A DNA stretch of 64,000 bases, taken from Ceratopteris richardii. Its lineage: Eukaryota; Streptophyta; Polypodiopsida; Polypodiales; Pteridaceae. The stretch covers positions 87,109,664-87,173,663 of the forward strand of contig CM035406.1 in NCBI GenBank assembly GCA_020310875.1, read 5' to 3'. The position numbers were made by a program, and so were the translations under genes. Position 1 is the stretch's first letter. The number at the start of each line of letters is the position of its first letter. The notes beneath the pieces are model-generated. The model was not told the DNA's origin and searched no databases. It saw nothing but the letters and a program-made list of their open reading frames with translations. Shown piece by piece: positions 10,986 through 22,559 of the stretch.

Positions 10986-11729
10986 ATATGAGCACCATGA
11001 TGTTCCAAAACTCGAACACCAAATAGAAAGAAGCACAAAGATGGTTGGAATGGCATGCACAGTAGTTGTATTGCAAGAAAAAAGTGTGTTTTGGTATGTG
11101 GATAGGTCAAAATGACTTTTTCCAGTGTTTAAGAGTGAAAATAAGGTGTTTTTCAAAAATTCATGTTTTGGGCCAATCAAAGTTACGAGTTTGATGATGT
11201 GACACTTAAATTTAGGAGGGATTTTAAAAAGTATATTTTTTTAAGTGTTTTTAATAAAAACTAGAATAAAAATAGTAACTTTTTACATATGCATAAAAAT
11301 ATGGGCCATTTTGAATAAAGAATAACTAAAAATGAGAGTTTTTCAGAAAAGTCATTTTTTTATTCATATAAATGGATGGATTTGATGAGGTGGAAAGTGG
11401 CTTTTTTCTCTCTCTTTGTGTAGAAGAGAGAGATGATCCTAGATCAACATAAAAAAAAGCCTACTACAACCTACTAAAAAGTGCTCTATTAAATGCACTT
11501 TGTCCCCTTAACAAAGAACAAGATTAATCTTAATCCCTAAAAATTAGGAATCCTTACAAGGCCCATGCAGGGTTCACTTTTTTTCCTAATGTTAGATCTT
11601 GTGTGATCTCTCTCTCTCTCTCTCTCTTTATTGGAAATTAATCCTTTTTTGTAAAGTTTTGAAATAGGGAATAAGGTTCTAAGAGATTGTAGAGTGCTTG
11701 AAGGCAAAGGCTTAAATACTAGACATGTG
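10986..11729. other. AT-rich spacer, no supported gene
   Basis: No coding signal I trust. It contains long T/A runs and a (TC)10 microsatellite at 11607-11627. The junction to copia gag sequence lies near 11730. Confidence 0.5.
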
Positions 11730-12343
11730 AGAGAAATATTAGGATTTCCTTTTGCAACCAAACGGGATGTAGTAGCAAAGATTTGAACAGATTCCGGTAA
11801 TCCTTTCAACAATGTAGAAATGAGTGATGCATCCGGAATAATTTCATCTATGTTTGCCAATTGCTCTTTCAAGTCCTTAATGCGTGTCATATCCACATCC
11901 ACCGACTCATTTTCAGCCATACATACATCCTCAAGTTGCTTCCTCAAGTATGCAACATGTGCTTCATTACGCACAACATACAAAGAAGCAAGAGTGTCCC
12001 ATGCTTGTCGTGATGTAGAACATGACCGAATGTGTGGAACTATATGACACTTCATAGAAAGCACAATCAAAGCATGAGCTTGAGCACCTTTTCCATCCCA
12101 TCTAAGCTGCTCCTGTGTAGGTGGAGAAGGAGAAACCATTGTACTTGAAGAAGAAGCTGCGTCTGTGACAATAGACTGTGAAGTAGAAGCACCCACGGGT
12201 CTTCGATCTACATCTGCCACTATGTTCCAAAGTTGTTTGGCAACAAGAACATGCTTCATCATGTAAGACCATATTGGATAGTTGGTCCCGTCAAGCTTAT
12301 CTTCAACTTGAAGCATGTCAAACAAGTCATTGCTACCCGCCAT
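11730..12343 (-). pseudogene. copia Gag fragment (element N)
   Basis: Start MAGSNDLFDMLQVEDKLDGT parallels the Copia-1 start MAESSDVFHMLAIEDKLDGT. The UBN2-type Gag runs through LWNIVADVDRRPVG, HIVPHIRSCSTSRQAWDTL, VAYLRKQLEDV, RIKDLKEQLANIDEIIPDAS and KGNPNISLT, then leaves homology; the relatives continue with FEELV and a zinc knuckle. It reads openly for about 205 codons, so it decayed by truncation and not by many stops. Confidence 0.82.
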
Positions 12344-12622
12344 TTCACTAAGGAACAAGAATGTGACAAAATCTTCACTTCGATGAAAGCTAAAATAAGT
12401 GCTGAAATTTCAGCTCACAAACCGTCACTCTGATGGCGATTCTGACTGCACGAATGGCTTTGAAATGGAGGTAAAACCTTAGCACACCTGGTGGAAATGT
12501 TTCCTGGCTGCTGAAATTCAGTCTTCTATGCTCTGAAGTCGATTTGCATTGTTAAAAGTGCATGTGCGCTACGATACGAAAAACCAAAACTTGAGAAGGA
12601 GTTGAACCTGCCCTGATATCAC

Positions 12623-12913
12623 TGTTGGATGTGTGTAGAAGTGCGAGAGACACATGAGAAACACACACAAGGAGCACAAATGCAGTAAGACACACGGAGA
12701 AGATGATGGCTGGAATAGCTCTCTCTATTGATGATGAACTGAACTGAAGTAAGAGCTGAATAATATCCCTAAGTACAAAGTACCACCACATATGAGAGTA
12801 TCAAGTATGTGGTAACATGGGGAAAAACCTCTAGGCAACACTAGAGTAAAACGTGCCCATGTATAGGGAAAAGGTTCACATCAAAGCTACTCAAGGAACA
12901 CATAAGTGTAACA
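12623..12913 (-). repeat. 5' LTR of element N
   Basis: About 291 bp, bounded by TGTTACACTTATGTG and CACATCCAACA on the minus strand. Beside its inner end is AGTGATATCAGGGC, a mutated form of the TGGTATCAGAGC PBS. The outer boundary was set by the TG...CA rule only; no second LTR is present to confirm it. Confidence 0.65.
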
Positions 12914-13198
12914 AGAGGTAGATATGACTTCAGCTTTCTTTTTTCCTAGATTGTAGGAAAAGATTCCAATCAATCTAAACTACCAAACCCGCCTAATTAT
13001 TGAATTGAAATCCATGAAGAAAAGGCGTGGTCATATCAATAAGAGTCTATATAAAGACTCCAAAACATTTGTACATTAAGTAGATTGTTGATTTGAAGCA
13101 ATACATATACTCATTGATCATTGCTTGGTGCCATTTCTGTTCTCTGCTATTTCTTCCTCAGACTCAATCAACTTGTAGAGATTGTTGCTTGTTATTGT
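12914..13198. other. upstream region of L1, probable U3 with TATA box
   Basis: Not shared with L2, the sister copy. A TATA element at 13043-13060 sits inside an inverted repeat: GAGTCTATATAAAGACTC. It is placed as expected for the promoter of the L1 LTR. The start of the LTR could not be fixed. Confidence 0.5.
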
Positions 13199-13478
13199 TA
13201 GTGTCCATGTGAAAGGCCAAATTGCCACTGAACACTTCTTTGTATACGTTCTTTAATAAAACATATTGTGGCTTGGTCAGTCACATAATCTAAGTTGGAC
13301 CGCATGTGCAAGACCTAAGAAGTCTGTCTTCGTGCTCCTTGTGTACTGTGTATTCTGCAGCCTCTGTGCGGAATATTATGTACGACCTTAAGAGCTCAAT
13401 TTTCTACTCCGAGGATATCGCCATGGAGCTCTTGACAAGGAGAGAGAACCCTGGTGCATCGCCCTTGAATCACTTCAC
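13199..13478 (+). repeat. LTR 3' portion (R-U5) of L1
   Basis: Homologous to 43421-43708. It starts at the shared GTGTCCATGTGAAAGGCC and ends at AATCACTTCA, directly before the PBS. Left of this point L1 and L2 are unrelated, which suggests different U3 regions on a common R-U5 and leader. Confidence 0.7.
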
Positions 13479-13490
13479 TGGTATCAGAGT
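13479..13490 (+). other. primer-binding site of L1
   Basis: TGGTATCAGAGT, one mismatch from the initiator tRNA-Met complement. Confidence 0.8.
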
Positions 13491-13680
13491 AGTTTGATGA
13501 AAAAGATTTGTTCCTTTTGTGTGAGCGAAGCGACCCCCCCCCCTCGACTTTCTCTAAGGCTTATGACTAAGGTGGAAACAAAGGCATAGACCTTTGCATA
13601 CCTTGTCATCTGATGCACTAAAGTCACTGTTGGTGCCATTGGCTGTGCACAAGGGAGGACCTCAACGATCAAGGAAGATA

Positions 13681-13771
13681 GAGGTTCCCGATACTTCTCG
13701 GGAGGTCACCCATCCCAGTACTGTTCCCCCCAGAGCTCGTTTAACCGTGGAAATCTCTTGCCACTAAGCTA
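13681..13771 (-). ncRNA. 5S-rRNA-derived segment with A-box-like head, L1 leader
   Basis: On the minus strand the segment ends with a clear match to the 3' half of plant 5S rRNA: GTTAAACGAGCTC, AGTACTGGGATGGGTGACC, CTCCCGAGAAG. The GGATGGGTGACC part is the 5S internal C-box. Upstream of it lies TAGCTTAGTGGCAAGAG, which looks like a tRNA A-box. The 5' half of 5S is missing. It is antisense to the retroelement and is retained in L2. It is probably a 5S/tRNA-derived SINE-like relic captured in the leader and not a working 5S gene. Confidence 0.6.
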
Positions 13772-14548
13772 CACTCTTGTGGTGTCTCAAGAAGGGCAAA
13801 GACTAAGGTTAAAATCACCTTGAACATTTTTTGATCCCTCGAAGCTTCATTCTTGGCTTTGAAAGCCTATTTTTGAAGCATTTTGGGGTGTCTTTTGGAG
13901 CCATTTTGGAGTACTTTCACATAGATCTCTCTTCACATAGGTCCAAGAACATCAAGAAGAGTGTTCTTTCTACTTCTCCGACAATAAATATTAAACTTTG
14001 GGGCTATGTTTTCATCCACACTCGTAAAACTACAGGTTTCTTGAAAGGTTTTTCAGTTTTGGTGGGAGAAGCCACTACAAATTTATGCAGGTTTTTGAGC
14101 TTAAAACATCAGAGTTGACAAGCACTTGCAGGTGTTGTTGGCTAGTTTTTGGGCTATGCATTCAGCCTTTTAGTGTCATTTGATTGCATGTATTGAGCAC
14201 ATACACATCATGTATGCTTATGTGGATACCACTTATGTACGTCCATGTGGTCATTGATATAACGGTTACGATTTTTTGCATAAATCCTTTTAGTTGGCTT
14301 CTATTGGGTAACTGATCATATGCAGTGGAGTCAGTGATTCACTATGCAGGTAAACATGTCAGTACTTGAAGTTTTATGATATTTTGACACTAGACATATG
14401 CTCATTTTGCAGAGGATACTCTAGAAAAATGTTTCCAGATTTATGGTTTAATCAACTATCCAGTATTCGATTTACTCCTTGATACACTTATTCATTGGTG
14501 TTTGGACTCTTCTAGCTCCATTATCATTCCATTTAGTTCTCTACCATC

Positions 14549-16248
14549 ATGGCATCAGAGGTCTCAAGCACATCTGGTGGATTGAGGTCTAGTGCCAGTG
14601 TTCTAAGGAGGAGCTATAACTTACAGTGCAAAGACCATTTTGAGATCTGAAAATTTGATGGCACAAACTTTGCTCTATGGAAGAATCAGATTGAAGATGT
14701 GCTGATCCAAAGGAGGTAATGGAAGCCAGTAAATGGGAGTTCAAAGAAGTGTGCTAACATGGATGAAGATGATTGGGATGAGCTAGATGAAATGGCCAGG
14801 TCTACCATTCGCTTGCACCTGGCAGATAATGTTTACTTTACAGTATTAGACTGTGAAAGTGCAGAGGAGCTTTGGAAGAAGTTATGCAATATATATCAAA
14901 AAGAGACGGCATCAAATAAAGTGTATCTGATGAGAAAATTATATGACCTTTGTATGAAGGACACAGATAGTGTTGCTGCTCAACTAAATGAGTTTGATGC
15001 TATATTCTCCTAGTTACAGGCTCAAAAAATGGACATGGATAATGAAATGAAAGCAGTATTGCTATTATGCACCTTGCCATAATCATGGGATACATTTTAC
15101 ATAGCCATTAACAATAGTGCACTGGTGGTAAACTTGTCTATGATGACATATGTGGAGCACTCTTGAATGAGGAGATCCGTAGAAAATCAATGGTTGGCAC
15201 TCCGAGTGGAGATGCATATAATGTTCGTGATTCTTACCAAGGAAAGAATCAACAACATGGCAAGAGCAAGAACAAGGAAAAGAATGGTCAACGGAGTGAG
15301 AGTAGAAGTAAATCAAGGAAGAGGGATATCAAATGCCATTATTGTCATAAGAAAGGACACATGAAGAAAGATTGTTATGCATTAAAGAATGCTAAAGGTA
15401 AAGTACAGAATGTTGATGGACATGTTAAAAAATTACTTGCACCATCTACTTTGACTGTGAAGATTGAAGAAATTAATGCTATTTCTGATGATGCTAATGT
15501 GTTGAGACTTGATAGTACTATGCCAACAGAGGCTCTTATGGTTGATTCTCTTTCCCACACGTGGCTGCTAGATTCTGGTGCTTCTTTCCATGTGACAACA
15601 CACAGAGAATGATTCTCTAATTATGCAGCAAAGTCTCTTGGTACCGTGAGACTTGGTGACTCTTACAAGTGTGATGTTGTAGGGATTGGAGATGTGGTTG
15701 TGCAGTTCATTTATGGTTCAAAATTCACTATGCATAGTGTACACCATGTACCTCAGTTATCACATAGTTTGATGTCAATTGGTCAACTTGATGACCTTGG
15801 TTACAAGGTGGTCTTCTATGCTCAATCCTTTCCCATATCAAAGGGCAATATGGTTATTGCAAAAGGAAGCAAAGTTTGCTCACTTTATCCTTTATTTGTA
15901 TCACAGAAAGAACACTTGTTAGCTATTATTGAACAGCCTATGGCTTGTATTTGGCATGGTCATTTGGGCCATATATCTCATAGTTGAATGGAAAATCTTT
16001 CTCGTTCTGGCTACTTACCTGTGTTATCTTTCTTCGATTTTTCATTTTGTGAGCATTGTCAATATGGAAAAGCAAACCAAAAATGTGCATAGAATGGACA
16101 TTGACTCTTCAATTCAGCCTTTAGATCTCGTTCATACAGATGTGTGTGGTCCTATGCCCAGTAGGTCCTTAGGTGGTTTTGTTTACTTTGTCACTTTCAT
16201 AGATGATGCTACTAGAAATGTTTGGGTATATCCTATCAAATCGAAGGA
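14549..16248 (+). pseudogene. copia gag-pol of L1, broken, 5' part
   Basis: Start ATG gives MASEVSSTSGGLRSS. Gag reads FDGTNFALWKNQIEDVLIQ, then DEMARSTIRLHLADNV and ELWKKLCNIYQ, with stops (TGA after HFEI, TAA after IQRR, TAG after AIFS). A frameshift separates it from the knuckle CHYCHKKGHMKKDC and protease WLLDSGASFHVT; further stops follow. The pre-integrase finger region and integrase core [15 protein letters not shown] and [11 protein letters not shown] are visible before the frame ends at KSKD, where element G starts. The second and third catalytic integrase residues are in the inverted fragment at 23.4-24.1 kb. Confidence 0.85.
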
Positions 16249-17309
16249 TGTTGGTGCAAATCCCAAGCCTTCACACTTGGCTAGGCATTGAAGAAGCTAT
16301 GTGCAAACATTTGAAGGACCACATGAACCATTGCTTATGATTTTTTACCATTAACTATTGTAAAAGTCATTTGACTTAGAGGAATCTTGTAATTCCACAT
16401 ATTTCGTGGAGATTTGGAGAACTTAATGCTACAAATCTCACTTTGTAGAATCATTCCTAACTTAGAGGAACACTTTTCGGTGGAGCGCTATTTGAATTTG
16501 AAATTCAAATTGAAGAAAGTCACTATAAAAGAGACTTGGAGTCTCGCGGCCAAATGTGCCCCCATTACTAAACCTATTGTTGATCATTTGTTGAAGTTGA
16601 GAGGCTTACACTATAGCCTACTCTTACCACCATCATTAAGCATCATATTCATGCCAATGATCATGTATAACATTGTTACTTAATACATGACATTATTAAT
16701 CACATCTGTCTTCATCTCTGTTATGTTCACTCAGAACAATATACTTTGAATGCTCATATCTCAGTCCTTACTCCATTATTTTTCTAGTTCTATAGCTTGT
16801 TGGAACCAGCTCCAAGTCTACTACAAGCTGTCAAAGTTTTCAAGCAATTTTATTCAGCCAATTGGGAGAAATCCATGTCGAAGTGGTCACTGGTCATTCT
16901 CTGCATATTTCCTAAAAAACCAGGGGTAAGATTCTACTTGCTAAAGTCATTGCTCAGTGTATAGTCTATCATTTTAAGTGATTCTACTTGGAATCATTAG
17001 CTCTCTAAGCTAATTTGATTCACCTAAAATTAATTTTCCTAATTCCTACTGTAGTGTGAGCACTGAGCAAAACATCCAGTAGGTATCAAGACCAAATTAG
17101 CAAGTTTTTGGTCACTAGCTATTTGCAAAGTTACCTGTTTTGATCTAATTGTTTGAAGCAACATCTCCAAAGTATGTAGGCACTTATTTAGTGTCATTAG
17201 AAAGCTAAAGGGGCCTACAATACAACTCGGAAGTAAAAGAGGGCAAGTACAAAGGAGGGATTAGCAATACCAACTCATTCTCTTGTGGTATCCATCCATC
17301 TTTCCAATA
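16249..17309 (+). repeat. 5' LTR of Copia-2 element G
   Basis: 1,061 bp from TGTTGGTGCAAATCCC to CATCTTTCCAATA (last CA mutated to TA), followed by G and the PBS. Its partner is the inverted LTR at 24141-25200; a third family member is at 60580-61586. The 5 bases before it, AAGGA, recur as TCCTT before the inverted partner. Confidence 0.92.
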
Positions 17310-17310
17310 G

Positions 17311-17322
17311 TGGTATCAGAGC
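17311..17322 (+). other. primer-binding site of element G
   Basis: TGGTATCAGAGC, perfect for initiator tRNA-Met. The gag ATG follows after only 12 bases. Confidence 0.93.
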
Positions 17323-17334
17323 AATTGAGGTAAA

Positions 17335-18167
17335 ATGGGAGATGGTTTCCCTTCTTTTATTGAAAAATTGGACAGGAACAACTACCAAGCATGGTCCTTG
17401 AGGATGAAGACATACTTACAAGGAAGGAGTCTCTATGGATACATATCAGGAGATGAGGAGATGCCCATTTTCAGAAGTAAAGGACAACCTACAAGAGAGG
17501 AGCTTGAAACACTCAACTCATGGTGTGCCAAAGATGCATTAGCAAGGTCATATTTACTTAACTCTATCTCTGACTTCCTTCTTCCACACATTAGGAATTG
17601 TAAAACATCCCAAGAGACTTGGGATACATTGTCTGCATACTTTTTTTCTAATACAAGAGCAAGAAAGAATCAATTGTGGATTGAGTTTACTACTCAAAGG
17701 AAGCAACCCAAGAAAAGTGTTTCAGAGTATGTGACCAAATTCAAAGATGTGGCTGACCAATTGGCAAGCATAGGAGAAAGGATTGAAGAGGAGAAAATGA
17801 TGAAACAAGTAATCAATGGCATCAAGACAGATGACAAATGGGAAGCTTTCACAACTGTTATGGACCTTTACATGGACATGCATATTCTAGACCTTACCAC
17901 ACTCATGGGACAACTCTTTACCCATGAAGCCAAGCTCAACAAAAATGGAGAACCATCAAGAGGTAACAACTCTTCTGCCCCGTACACAAATAAAGGAGAG
18001 ATTAAAGACAAAGGGAAGAGCAAAAAAGTTGAAGATGAAGGTACTACGTCTCAAGCTAACTATGCAGGGAGAGGTAGGAACTCAAGAAGTAGGGGCAGAG
18101 GAGGTAAGCAAGGTAGGGGGAGATCTTTCAACTCTTCCCCATGCAACATATGTGGACAGTCTAATCA
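17335..18167 (+). pseudogene. copia Gag of element G, cut by H insertion
   Basis: Starts MGDGFPSFIEKLDRNNYQAW, a copia Gag (DUF4219/UBN2 type), and is open for its whole length here: LSAYFFSNTRARKNQLW, SEYVTKFKDVADQLASIGE, a Lys/Gly/Arg-rich RNA-binding tail, and the first half of a zinc knuckle, CNICGQSNH. At the AATCA of this SNH codon run, element H begins. The missing knuckle half (TNECYRNF) is at the left edge of H's inverted 5' LTR, near 27030. The 278 codons are free of stops, so this was a functional gag at insertion. Confidence 0.88.
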
Positions 18168-19202
18168 TGATGGAGAGTGTTAATCTCCAAAAGAACAAGC
18201 TACTCTTGAAGTTAGAGCACCTCTACATCAAGAGTAACTCAAAACATTTACCAATTTGGAGGATTAATGATCAATTATAAAGATTTTGGATAAACTATGA
18301 AGAAGATGATTCTACAGAAAGTTTGCTGCACATATCTCTCTCATTGACTTATCAAATGTGTAAAGCTTTTTATAAAACTTTGCACAAGGTGTCGCCTATA
18401 GTTTGCGCACCTTATCCAAGTTAAATCATTCCAAAAGACTCAGTAGATCTTAAGAAATGATCTCAGCAAGTCACCTATGTCTAGAACTGCTCTTTTGAGA
18501 AGTCGATTCAGACACCTATAACTTCTAACACTTGGTTCTCTCAATCTAGAACCCGTTTATGCAAATGCTTTTAGCCATAGATAGCTTACCTTCCAACTTA
18601 GATTTTGACTCCTCACTCATGCAAAACTTTAACCTGTGCATTGAGAAATGATCAAATCTTTGACCATCGAGGTTGCGCCTGTTTCAAAAAACAGTGAACA
18701 CTTCTTCACATATGAATGTTCCTACTCATAATTCTCACAGCTTGTTTACAATTAGGCTCTCAAAATTTAACCATAGACTCATTAACTATGGAATTAGATG
18801 TCTACAAAAGGATTCTTGAAATGATCAAGCACAGAAGGAGAATGCACAAAAACATTGGGCACAATTTTTTCTTCCATTACTAGAAAACTTTACATCTAGA
18901 TGAGAGAGCTAATCTTCATACTTCTCAAGTGTCTAATCACACCTAATTCTTCTGAATTCTTGTATTCTATACTCTCATACATTTTCCCTGACATTTTTCC
19001 TTTGTATATATAGTCAAATATTTACAAGCTTATGACTATACAAAAGTATAAGTAAACTATCTCTGAATTAATGTACATATGTGTACACATCTTCATCTTC
19101 TGAATATGCATTTCCTTCAAGCTTCATAACTTGATCTTTTCTTCAGTCCTTGACTTCCAAACCTTCATCATAACTTCAATTGTTGATTGCCCTGCACCAA
19201 CA
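18168..19202 (-). repeat. 3' LTR of element H
   Basis: 1,035 bp; on the minus strand it begins TGTTGGTGCAGGGC and ends at ...CTCTCCATCA. The boundary next to G was set from the AATCA duplication shared with the displaced 5' LTR flank. It is unrelated to Copia-2 LTRs apart from the first ten or so bases. Confidence 0.87.
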
Positions 19203-19217
19203 GCTCCCCCTCAATCA
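19203..19217 (-). other. polypurine tract of H
   Basis: Minus strand reads GATTGAGGGGGAGC directly before the 3' LTR, the expected plus-strand primer of reverse transcription. Confidence 0.85.
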
Positions 19218-19335
19218 TCAATTGAGGTTTTGTCTATCTTCTTTATGTTTGCCATATCTTTGAATCTCTGTAGCTTTGGTCCATCCAAGCTCTTGGTTAG
19301 CATATCAGCTATCTGATCTTTTGTTGAAGTATGTA

Positions 19336-20910
19336 TTACTTCAATCTCTTTATCCATACCTTCTCTCTTAGAAAGTGATACTGAATCTCAATATGTTTAG
19401 TCCTGGCATGAAAAATAGGACTAGCAGCTAAATACAATGAACTCATGTTATCTCCATAAATAGTGGTTGTACTCTGAATGATGTCAAAACTCTTCATAAG
19501 AGTCTTAAGCCATATCACTTCCTTTGCAGCTTCAACCATCCCTTTGTACTCTGCTTCTATAGATGACAAAGCAATTGTATGTTGCTTCTTTGAACACCAT
19601 GAAATTAACTTATCTCCCACATAACACAAGTATCCATAAGTTGATCTCCTATCATCAGGATTACCTGCCCAATCTGTATCACTATAGATCTTGATGTTTG
19701 TATCTGATGTAAAACCATAATACAAACCTTCTTTGAGTGTACCCTTAATGTACCTCAACACTCTTTGTCCTGCAATCCAATGTTCTTTCCTAGGACAATG
19801 CATGAATTGAGACAATACTCCAACTGCATATGATAAGTCAGGTCTAGTTAAAGTAGCATAGATCAGACTACCAACCAAACTTTGATATAGCTTCATGTCC
19901 TTGAACTCTTCTTCTCCATATCTGCTCAATTTGTGATTCACTTCCATTGGAGTAGGTGCTACCCTGCAATCATCCATTTTAAACTTGATTAACAAGTTCT
20001 TCAAGTACCTTTCTTGAGTTACATACACTCCATGCTGATTGTATGAGATCTCCATGCTCAAGAAATATGACAAATCTCCCAAGTCACTGATCTTGAACTC
20101 TTTCTCCATTTGCTTATTTAGACTTTGAATGCCTTTCTCATCTGTACGTGTAAGAATTATATCATCAACATATATGCACATGTAAATAAACCCATCTTTA
20201 CTTGCTTTGACAAGCAAGCTACTATCTGATTTAGAAACTTGGAATCCAAGTTCTTTTAAGAAATTCACAAGTCTATAATTCCATGCCTTTGGGGCCTGCT
20301 TCAAGACATACAAAGCTCTCTTGAGCTTGCACACATGATCTGGATACCTTTCATCTCTGAATCCTTGTGGTTGCTCCATGAAAACATCATCTGAAATATA
20401 ACCATTTAGAAAAGCATTCTTCACATCTAATTGACATAATTTCCAACCTTTACATGCAGCAATAGCTATGAGTGTCCTGATGGTTGTCATATTTGCCACA
20501 GGACTATAAGTTTCATCATAATCTATACCATATGTCTGAGCAAACCCTTTCACAACAAGTCTAGCTTTATACCTAGACACACTTCCATCTGCATACCTCT
20601 TTGTCTTGTAGACCCATTTGCATCCAATGATCTTCTGACTATTTGGTTTAGGAACCAAATCCCAAGTCTCATTCTCCATCAATGCATCATACTCTTCCTG
20701 CATAGCTTTCTCCCAATTTTCCTTACCTTTTGCCTCTTCATATGTAGAAGGGTCTTCATCTGCCTTTACCATATATGCATAATCTTTGGTAGCCAAAAAA
20801 GAAGTGTCATAGCTATACCTTGTAGGTTGCCATTTATGTCTTGATGACCTTGTAAGTTCTCCACTCCTTGAGGTTTCCGATTCATCACATTCTGGATCAA
20901 ATCTTGGCAC
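19336..20910 (-). pseudogene. copia reverse transcriptase-RNase H of H
   Basis: 524 open codons covering the linker (TSFLATKDYAYMVKADEDP), RT fingers and palm (WDLVPKPNSQKIIGCKWVYK, QLDVKNAFLNGY), the catalytic YVDD (CIYVDDIILTR), thumb, and RNase H (IKIYSDTDWAGNPDDRRSTYG, ALSSIEAEY, HIEIQYHFLREKV). A single frameshift near the end replaces the expected tail; the true tail (EIEVIHTSTKDQIADMLTKS) is in the next frame. It lies in the same frame as the upstream protease-integrase but is separated by stops in 20911-21255, so the domain looks sound while the polyprotein is broken. Confidence 0.9.
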
Positions 20911-22356
20911 TTCTTCAACTTCAACCTGTACTTCATTGTTCTCCTCTTCATCAAATATCTGAAAATTTTGATTTACCTTTCTTTTGATTCACAACTTCTT
21001 CATCACTTGCATAAATATTGATTGTACCTACATACCAAGTACCTTGCTCATCAAATGTAACATCCTTAGACACAAGGAATTGTTTTGTGGATGGACTCCA
21101 CAACCTATATCCCATCTACTTATCATCATATCCAATGAACACATACTTTTCAGCTTTGGGTTCCAATTTATGCCTTAATTGTGATGGCACACATGCATAT
21201 GCCAAAATCCAAATACTTTGCAATGATCTAAAGTAGGTCTCTTACCCCACCATGCCTAATATGGTGTCATACCCTGCAAAGCTTTACATGGTAGTCTATT
21301 GACCAAATAAGTAGATGTATTTATAGCCTCAGCCCATAAGTAATTTGGGCAATTTTTCTCCTTCATCATGGATCTTGCAAACTCAACAAGAGTTCTATTT
21401 CTCCTTTCTGCTACACCATTTTGTTGAGGAGAGTACCTGCAAGTAATTTCCCTTTTTATACCTGCATTCCACAAGTAATCACTGAACTCATTAGAGAAAT
21501 ACTCTCCCCCTCCATTTGACCTTAGTCTCTTCAACTCATGACCTGTAATTCTCTCTGCATACACATGATAATGTTTGAATGTATTGAATACCTCTGCCTT
21601 ATCTTTGATCACATAGATAGTTATCCATCTGGTAGCATCATCAACATAAATCACATAATACCTTGAACCATTGATACTAAAATCCTTTGATGGTCCCCAC
21701 ACATCTGTGTGTTCCAACTCAAGCTTCTCTAAATACATAAAACCATGCTTGGAATAAGATTGCTTATGAGCTTTACCTAATTGACATGCCTCACATCTGT
21801 ATGTCATATGTTGACCTACAACATTAGGCAATCCAAGCACTGAACCATTGTTAACCATATCTTTGATACCTCTTTCATTGAAATGTCCAAGCCTTTTATG
21901 CCAAAGATCTAACTCAGAGATCTTATGTCCTCCATAAGTGAACAAGGCATGACCAACATTACCTTGGATCTTCAATGTGAACAATCTTCCTTCTTTCTTT
22001 CCTAAAACAATTTGTTTATACCCATTGCTAGGGTCTTCCACAAACACTCCTTCATTAGTGAACCTAACTTCATAACCTTTTTCAATAATTTGACCTACAC
22101 TTATCAGATTCTTAGGAATTGTAGGAACATACATAACCTTACTCAAGAGAGTACTTCCATCCTTAGCCTTCATTGATCCAATTGACTTCACATTATGCTT
22201 TGTATTGTCACCCGTTTGAACTACATGATTAGTTACCTTATTCTCCAAATCAGTCATCAAAGCTATGTTGCCACTCAGGTGATTGCTACACCCTGAGTCA
22301 ATGTAGAAGACTCTTTGGTCTTCACTTTGCCTTTCACAAGTTGCATTCATTATCAA
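20911..22356 (-). pseudogene. copia protease-integrase of H
   Basis: Protease motif FYIDSGCSNHLSG, the typical LISVGQIIEKGYEVRF stretch, pre-integrase finger (LWHKRLGHFNERGI ... CEACQLGKAHKQ) and integrase core with all three acidic positions: HTDVWGPSKD, LRSNGGGEY (Asp changed to Asn) and NGVAERRNRT. The second catalytic residue is thus lost. After ALQGMTPY the frame closes; remnants of the integrase C-terminus continue through stops to the RT frame. Confidence 0.88.
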
Positions 22357-22559
22357 TGTTGAATCCTCCTTCTGATTTGAAGCATAATATAGTAGGTATT
22401 GTTGTATTGTTGACTTTGGAATCCTCTACCTGCATTTCTTCCAAAGTAACCTCTACTATCTCTACCTCTGAAATTACCTCTTTGATTTCTGCCACCTCTT
22501 CCTCTTGAATTAAAATTCTGATTATATCCACCATTATTCTGAGTATTATGCCAAAAATC

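Larger units (their letters stand above)
11730..12913 (-). mobile_element. copia element N, 5' end only
   Basis: 5' LTR, degenerate PBS, leader and most of a gag on the minus strand. It is related to Copia-1 at protein level but has a distinct, longer LTR. The gag match stops abruptly near 11730, where AT-rich DNA begins, so everything downstream of mid-gag is lost. Confidence 0.8.
13199..16248 (+). mobile_element. copia element L1, 5' part, interrupted by G
   Basis: R-U5 portion of the LTR, PBS, a 1-kb leader, then gag, protease and the first part of integrase on the plus strand. L1 stops at the codons for YPIKSKD, exactly where Copia-2 element G begins. The continuation of its integrase is found inverted at 23396-24140. 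L2 (42.9-44.5 kb) shares the LTR end and leader. Confidence 0.85.

Noticed and set aside
13681..13771. A functional 5S rRNA gene
   Set aside because: The 5' half of 5S is missing and several helix positions are changed; only the 3' half is recognisable.
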